Assembly: GCF_041224595.1 (NCBI RefSeq) | Contig: NZ_JBGFGN010000162.1 | Span: forward strand, 318,619-382,618 | Direction: 5' to 3' | Length of the DNA stretch: 64,000 nucleotides | From: Donghicola sp041224595 | Lineage (GTDB): Bacteria; Pseudomonadota; Alphaproteobacteria; Rhodobacterales; Rhodobacteraceae | Part shown: positions 59,436 to 64,000 of the stretch, piece after piece | Numbering within the stretch: position 1 is the stretch's first letter | Layout of the letters: each line of letters begins with the position of its first letter | Translations under genes and position numbers: made by a program | The notes under the pieces: generated by a model | What the model saw: only the letters and a program-made list of their open reading frames with translations | The model's database searches: none | Told to the model about the DNA's origin: nothing

Positions 59436-60248
59436 CTATCCGCCTTGGGACGGGAAACTGTGGTCCATGCTCAGGGATGGTTGGCTGCACCCTGCCTCGC
59501 CGACAATGCGCGCTGGCACACCTGCTACAGTTTTGCAGGGCGGAACATCTTGAAGGACAACGGAACCCGCAGCAACGCGCGAGCAGTCACCAACTTTGAT
59601 GTTTCCCAGAACCTTTGCGCCGGCGCCGATCAGAACGCCGTTGCCGATTTTCGGGTGGCGGTCCTCTTCTTCTTTCCCGGTGCCACCAAGGGTCACCGAG
59701 TGCAGCATCGACACGTTGTCACCAACCACAGCGGTTTCACCGATGACGATCGAATGCGCGTGGTCGATCATGATGCCACGCCCGATTCGCGCTGCGGGAT
59801 GCACGTCCAATCCGAACTGCTCGGAAATTCGCATCTGAAGAAAGTAAGCCAAGTCCCTGCGACCGGTTTTCCACAACCAGTGCGCCACGCGATAGCTCTG
59901 GACTGCTTGGAAGCCTTTGAAAAACAAAAGCGGTTGAATGTAGCGAAGGCATGCAGGGTCGCGCTCAAAGACCGCAACGATGTCTGCGCGCGCCGCCTCG
60001 CCGAGCGCTGGGTCCTTGGCATAGGCTTCTTCGGCAATCTCGCTCAACAACTGTCCGGACATCTCGGGCGAGGACAATTTCATCGCCATCCGGTATGTCA
60101 ACGCGCGCTCCAAAGAGCCGTGATGCAAAATTGTAGAATGCACCAAACCGCCGAGAAGTGGCTCTTCTTGGATCGCCTCTTCGGCTTCTTGCACGATGCG
60201 ATTCCAGACAGGATCGACCTCGGCAATTTTTGACTGTGTCTCGGGCAT
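59436..60248 (-). CDS. cysE: Serine O-acetyltransferase
   Basis: CysE makes O-acetylserine, the first step of cysteine synthesis. The 270-residue protein has an N-terminal helical domain (VWNRIVQEAEEAIQEEPLLGGLVHSTILHHGSL) and a left-handed beta-helix of hexapeptide repeats (DVHPAARIGRGIMIDHAHSIVIGETAVVGDNV) with catalytic His and Asp, followed by HPKIGNGVLIGAGAKVLGNIKVGD. The start is at MPETQSKIAEV; the longer frame upstream has no family match. It directly follows the GTA gene, an arrangement I recall from other Rhodobacterales. Confidence 0.95.
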   Translation of the reverse strand: MPETQSKIAEVDPVWNRIVQEAEEAIQEEPLLGGLVHSTILHHGSLERALTYRMAMKLSSPEMSGQLLSEIAEEAYAKDPALGEAARADIVAVFERDPACLRYIQPLLFFKGFQAVQSYRVAHWLWKTGRRDLAYFLQMRISEQFGLDVHPAARIGRGIMIDHAHSIVIGETAVVGDNVSMLHSVTLGGTGKEEEDRHPKIGNGVLIGAGAKVLGNIKVGDCSRVAAGSVVLQDVPPCKTVAGVPARIVGEAGCSQPSLSMDHSFPSQGG

Positions 60249-60321
60249 AGGGGCTCTCCGCTCTTTCGGACACCATAACAAATAGATTTGTACTGCGAAA
60301 CACAAGGACGAGAATGTGAAG

Positions 60322-60346
60322 AGGCGGCGCTCAATGAGCACCGCCT
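60322..60346 (-). terminator. Terminator after the GTA gene
   Basis: AGGCGGTGCTC and GAGCGCCGCCT pair with one mismatch around ATT between the GTA gene and cysE. The T run is weak. Confidence 0.55.
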
Positions 60347-60357
60347 GTTGTTTGCGA

Positions 60358-63300
60358 TCAAGACACGGTGAAACTTGCCGCGGGGCCCGGACCGAAAAGG
60401 TCCGAAACCTGAGCGATTTCAAAGCGGTATTCGTCTTGGCTTTGATCTAGTATTCTCTGATCCTGCGAGTAGGTGAAAGCAGCCTCTGACAGAGTCACTT
60501 CGCGTCGTAGGACACCCTGTGAAAAAATGCTAAGCCGATAAGCCTCTTTTGTTTCAGAGAGCGGCACATCTTCGCGGTCCCAGTCATCTCCACCGATACG
60601 CGTCCGCCGGACCCAAGTGAGTTCGTGTTCTGTGCCAGACTTTGTGCATTTCAGGTGACAAGGCCGATAGGGTGAAAGCCCGCGCCCAACAAAAGTGAGT
60701 TCTTGGGTTGTATAGGATCGATCGTCATACGACCGTCCAACCGGCCCAGAGCGAATGAACTGGGGGCTGTTCAGATGCGCAAGCGCAAGATCCATTTGAC
60801 CAAGCGCTCCGTCGAGCAGAACAAAGTAGCTGCCCTCGGGCCATGAATCCGTATTGACCCAATCCGTCCCTGCCTGCCCGCGCAAGAAGCCAGACAGTCG
60901 ATACCGGCCGTTCCCGAGGGGCTCTGCCTGTCTAAACTGGAGAAGCTCCCAGCCGTCTGCCGATCCAGACCCGATGGCGGCCAGATTTCCACCTGACAGA
61001 AAAGCGTCTTCACCGACCGAAGCAAGTGTACCGGTGGCGAGCGCTACGTCACAAGAGATCCCCCTCTGTTCGATCCCGCAAGGCGCAGGAAGAAGCGCTG
61101 TGTCCAGCTGGCCAATGGTCGCCGGCGCTGTGAGCGTATTGGACAACGTGAAACCAGTGTCCGTGGGGCTGGTGTAAACGTTGACCCCGTCACGCCAAGG
61201 ATCGGAGGTTGCCGCAAGATAAGGCGCATGAGCCACCTCATCGCAGCGCAAAAGTGGCAATTCAAGCGCCAGGCACAGTGCTGGAAGCGGTGGCACATAA
61301 GGCGCTGTTATGACCTGCTCGGCGACTTCTGGCGCTGCTTGATAGACCGAAGGATCGACGCGCACAGCCTCTATTTCGCGCCCCTCGCACAGCGTCACTC
61401 CCTCAATACGGTATATGAGTTCCGGTTCGTCTGCAAAAGCAACCAGATCTCCAACCGCGATGTCGCTCCGAGACGGAGGCAACGAAAAGGCGCAGGTCTC
61501 TCGGCCAACCTGTGCTTCGCTGAGCCACCGATTGCTGGCCTGTTTCGCCTCGGCTCGGGTCAAGACCAACGGAACTTCGTTTTGGACAGGCCGCTGAATG
61601 CTGTCCCAAGGGGCTCGGACCTCGACCGACACAGGCTCAAAGCCAGCATCTGCCTCGAAAAACGACAAGCCAACAGAATTCGGCACCTCAAGAGCAGTTG
61701 ACCGCTCTTTGCGGAGGTCCCCGTCATGTGACTGCAGGACTTCTGCTCTGTCCACTAGCTTAGTGGCACCCGACTTGCGAGAGCGGAACACCAGCACGCC
61801 ATTGTGCTCAAACGCGTCGAACCCATAGGTCAGCATCAGCCCTTGTAACGCAGCACGCGCCGATTGCGGACCATCTTCGGAGTAGCCGCGAACCACACCA
61901 TAAAGGTCTTGGGTGTCGATGTCCGTCACCCCGGCAGATGCGCAAATCTCGGCCACAACGGACGCCAAAGTTCGATGACCACTGCGCCCCGTGATCCAAT
62001 GACCGCGCAAGTAGTTCGGCGCGTCCTTCCACACCAGACCATGGTTCGGAAAAGCTGGATAGGGTCGCGCATCCCATGCCCAAACATACATTCGCGAGGC
62101 ATCGATCATCCGCTCTCCATAGACCGGAGAAACGGGATTATTCTCGGGTTCTTGCCAATATTCCCGCATCGCACGCAGATATTGCATCTGAATAAATTCG
62201 TCCCGCTCTCCCGTAGAGTAGAAGGGCAAAGCAGATTCCGACGACTTCGGATCAACGAATTTGTTGGGCTGGTTGGTGCCTTTGTCGACTGCCGCGCAAC
62301 CAATCTCCGTGAACCAGATGGGTTTGGAAAACGGCTGCCATTCCGTGGCGGACTCAGCCCGTATACCTGCAATCCGTTCGTGGTGATGACTCGCCCACCA
62401 GCTGCGAATATCCTTGGAGCGATAAATCCAGGGCTCACCATACCCGCCATCGGCGATTGGTGCGCGCTGTTGTTTGTCGCGCGCCACGGCACTTGGGTAG
62501 TACCAGTCAAAGCCCTCTCCACCCTCGATATTACTCTTCAGGTAATCAAGGTTATACACGTCGCCCCAAGCGGAGTCTGCATGATCGATTTCATCGCGCC
62601 AATCCGACAGGGGCATGTAGTTGTCGATACCGACAAAGTTGATTTGCGGATGTGCCCACAAGGGGTCCAAATGGAAGTATCGGTCACCGCTTCCATCTGT
62701 CGGTTGATACCCGAAATATTCGCTCCAGTCTGCGGCATAGCCCAGCTTTGTCTCATCCCCGAGAATAGCACGCACATCATCAGTCAGTGCGATCAGCGCC
62801 TGGACAATCGGAAAACCATTTGCACCCCGAATTTGTGTCAAACCCCGAAGTTCTGAACCCACGCAGAAGGCATGCACACCGCCCGCAGCCTGACAGAGCA
62901 TAGCGTAATGCAAAACAAAGCGCCGCAGCGACCACTCATCGGGACCATTGTAGATGATCTTTTCGCCGTCGAAGCTGAAATCAGAGGGCCGCGCCGTCCC
63001 CACAAACTTCGCGACCTCTTCATCGGCCAAGGCTGTGCCATCGGGTGACCCATGGCGGGATGGCGCTACGGAGAGAGTAATCCGTCCCCGCCAAGGCAAA
63101 GGCGGTTGCTCTTCTCCGAGGCCCCATGGATCAGCTAAACCGTTGCCAGACAACTGATCCATCAAGATAAACGGATAGAACATCACCTGTTGGCCAACAG
63201 CATTCAAATGCCGGATTGCTTCGATGACCGACTGGTCAGAAGGTGTCCCGCCATAAACAGGATTGCCGTCGATTTGGGAAATGACGGGCGCATCGGCGCG

Positions 63301-63863
63301 CGCAACGCCGCAGACCTGCCATGGCATCCCAACACCGTCATATTGTGTTTGCTCTACTTTGGGCTGGATCGTGCAGGAGCCGCATCGCAAGTCATCCCCG
63401 AACCACGAAACGACGAGCGAGCTCGCCCTGCAATTCGGAGCTTCCTCGACCAATGCGCCGACCGAACTCTCCAGATCGCTGATCCCTGAGAAGCTGTTCA
63501 CATTCGAGGACTCTGCAGCCGCCAGCGCTTTCTCATAGTGAACAGGGGTTGTGGCCAGAGCGTACTCTCCGGATCCTGGGATCATTGCAACTGCCGTAAT
63601 GTCCTGAGAGATATTCCCATGCTCACCCAACCCACCAGGCGCGTGTCGGACGACCTCGAAGCTGAACTGCGGAATCCTATTGCCATAAGGGGCAAGCTGT
63701 AGATCTTCGAAAACAACATATGCCGTCCCGCGATAGGCTGGCACGGCATCGTCTCCTTCAATCGCCTCAATCAGCGGATCGGGCAACTGGTCGTCATGGC
63801 CGTGGTACACCCGCATGTTCAAAGTCGAAAGACCGACCTCTGTACCGTCAGCCCATATGCGAC
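60358..63863 (-). pseudogene. Gene transfer agent tail/host-specificity protein, 5' end missing
   Basis: The reading frame matches the large last gene of the Rhodobacter-type GTA cluster (ORFg15), a tail/baseplate protein containing a glycosidase-like TIM barrel. Recognisable parts are RIWADG and NMRVYHGHDDQLPDPLIEAIEG near the start, VPAYRGTAYVVFEDLQLAPYGNRIPQFSFEV, SLVVSWFGDDLRCGSCTIQPKVE, then the barrel and a Phage-tail_3-like part ending at 60358. About 1165 residues remain. Roughly the first 100-130 residues of the family are absent, and the frame instead runs into repeat sequence at 63864 that looks like an insertion element. The remaining frame is uninterrupted, suggesting a recent break. 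An internal ATG could still make a shortened protein. Confidence 0.75.
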
Positions 63864-64000
63864 TGTCAACGGCGGAGTAAAATTCGGCCATTGTGGCGGA
63901 GCAAAAGTCGGCCAGTTTGGGGCGAGCGCCTTGGAGCGTGCGGCCCTCATATAGCAAGCCCGGTCCAAGGCGCATTGGCCGTCAGGCCAATTCTGTGAGG
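63864..64000. mobile_element. Left end of an insertion element (IS21-like), continuing past the window
   Basis: Sequence abruptly changes at TGTCAAC, where two near-identical 20-base units GGCGGAG(T/C)AAAA(T/G)TCGGCCA follow at 63871-63890 and 63895-63914. IS21-family ends start with TG and carry tandem internal repeats for transposase binding, so this is my best assignment. No transposase gene is in view. The junction lies exactly where the GTA gene loses its normal upstream sequence. Confidence 0.55.

Overview
The window is a dense, GC-rich stretch of an alphaproteobacterial chromosome, most likely from the Rhodobacterales (Roseobacter group). The evidence is the adjacent ctrA and sciP genes, a gene-transfer-agent (GTA) tail gene next to cysE, pdhB with an N-terminal lipoyl domain, Hint_2/RTX secreted proteins, usg, a GTTC-N7-GTTC LexA box and a Mur/Fur-type regulator. 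Nearly everything is chromosomal core. The accessory-looking parts are the Hint/RTX locus (18.4-23 kb), the acidic glycosidase-like gene (29.7-31.5 kb) and the right edge, where an IS-like sequence cuts the GTA gene.

Layout. 0-4.5 kb: a P-loop ATPase, then a tight run metA - lipoprotein hydrolase - ppk2 - tetR. 4.9-10.6 kb: a small winged-helix protein, rplM-rpsI, a thioesterase, trmFO-gluQ, hisI and an Fe-S scaffold-like protein. 10.9-16.6 kb, mostly minus strand: a 40-residue membrane protein under an apparent SOS box, recG, ligA, ctrA and sciP. 16.7-19.1 kb: mnmA, a MobA-like nucleotidyltransferase and a small Hint protein. 19.3-22.9 kb: a 1178-residue LamG/RTX/DUF4114/Hint protein. 23.6-29.2 kb: tRNA-Leu(CAA), yqaA-dsbB, usg, gyrA and a LysR regulator. 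29.7-34.4 kb: the glycosidase-like protein, an M32 carboxypeptidase and ctaA. 34.6-41.2 kb: a glucose-type ABC transporter (gtsABC plus ATPase) divergent from a two-component system. 41.3-49.9 kb: nucleoside hydrolase, GNAT, selO, AI-2E-family permease, fur/mur, DMT permease, eno, a cupin and anmK. 49.9-55.2 kb: tyrS, a FemAB-like protein, two cyclophilins, pgk and ftsB. 55.4-59.1 kb: pdhABC. 59.4-64 kb: cysE and the truncated GTA tail gene.

How the genes connect. eno, pgk and pdhABC carry lower glycolysis into the TCA cycle, and the gts transporter with its two-component system probably feeds it. CtrA and its inhibitor SciP sit side by side with a CtrA-like site between them; in this order CtrA controls motility, competence and GTA production, and the GTA gene at the right end appears broken. 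Genome maintenance (recG, ligA, gyrA) clusters near the SOS-box gene. A short 3'-flank element (a GGGGGC...GCCCCC-type hairpin with an AAAATAC-type motif) recurs at about seven gene ends.

The best candidates for something undescribed are the SOS-box-controlled 40-residue membrane protein at 10.9-11.1 kb, the CtrA box at 51.35 kb between a possible 48-residue membrane protein and a FemAB-like gene, and the paired Hint proteins. All identifications come from reading motifs in translated sequence. No database search was run.
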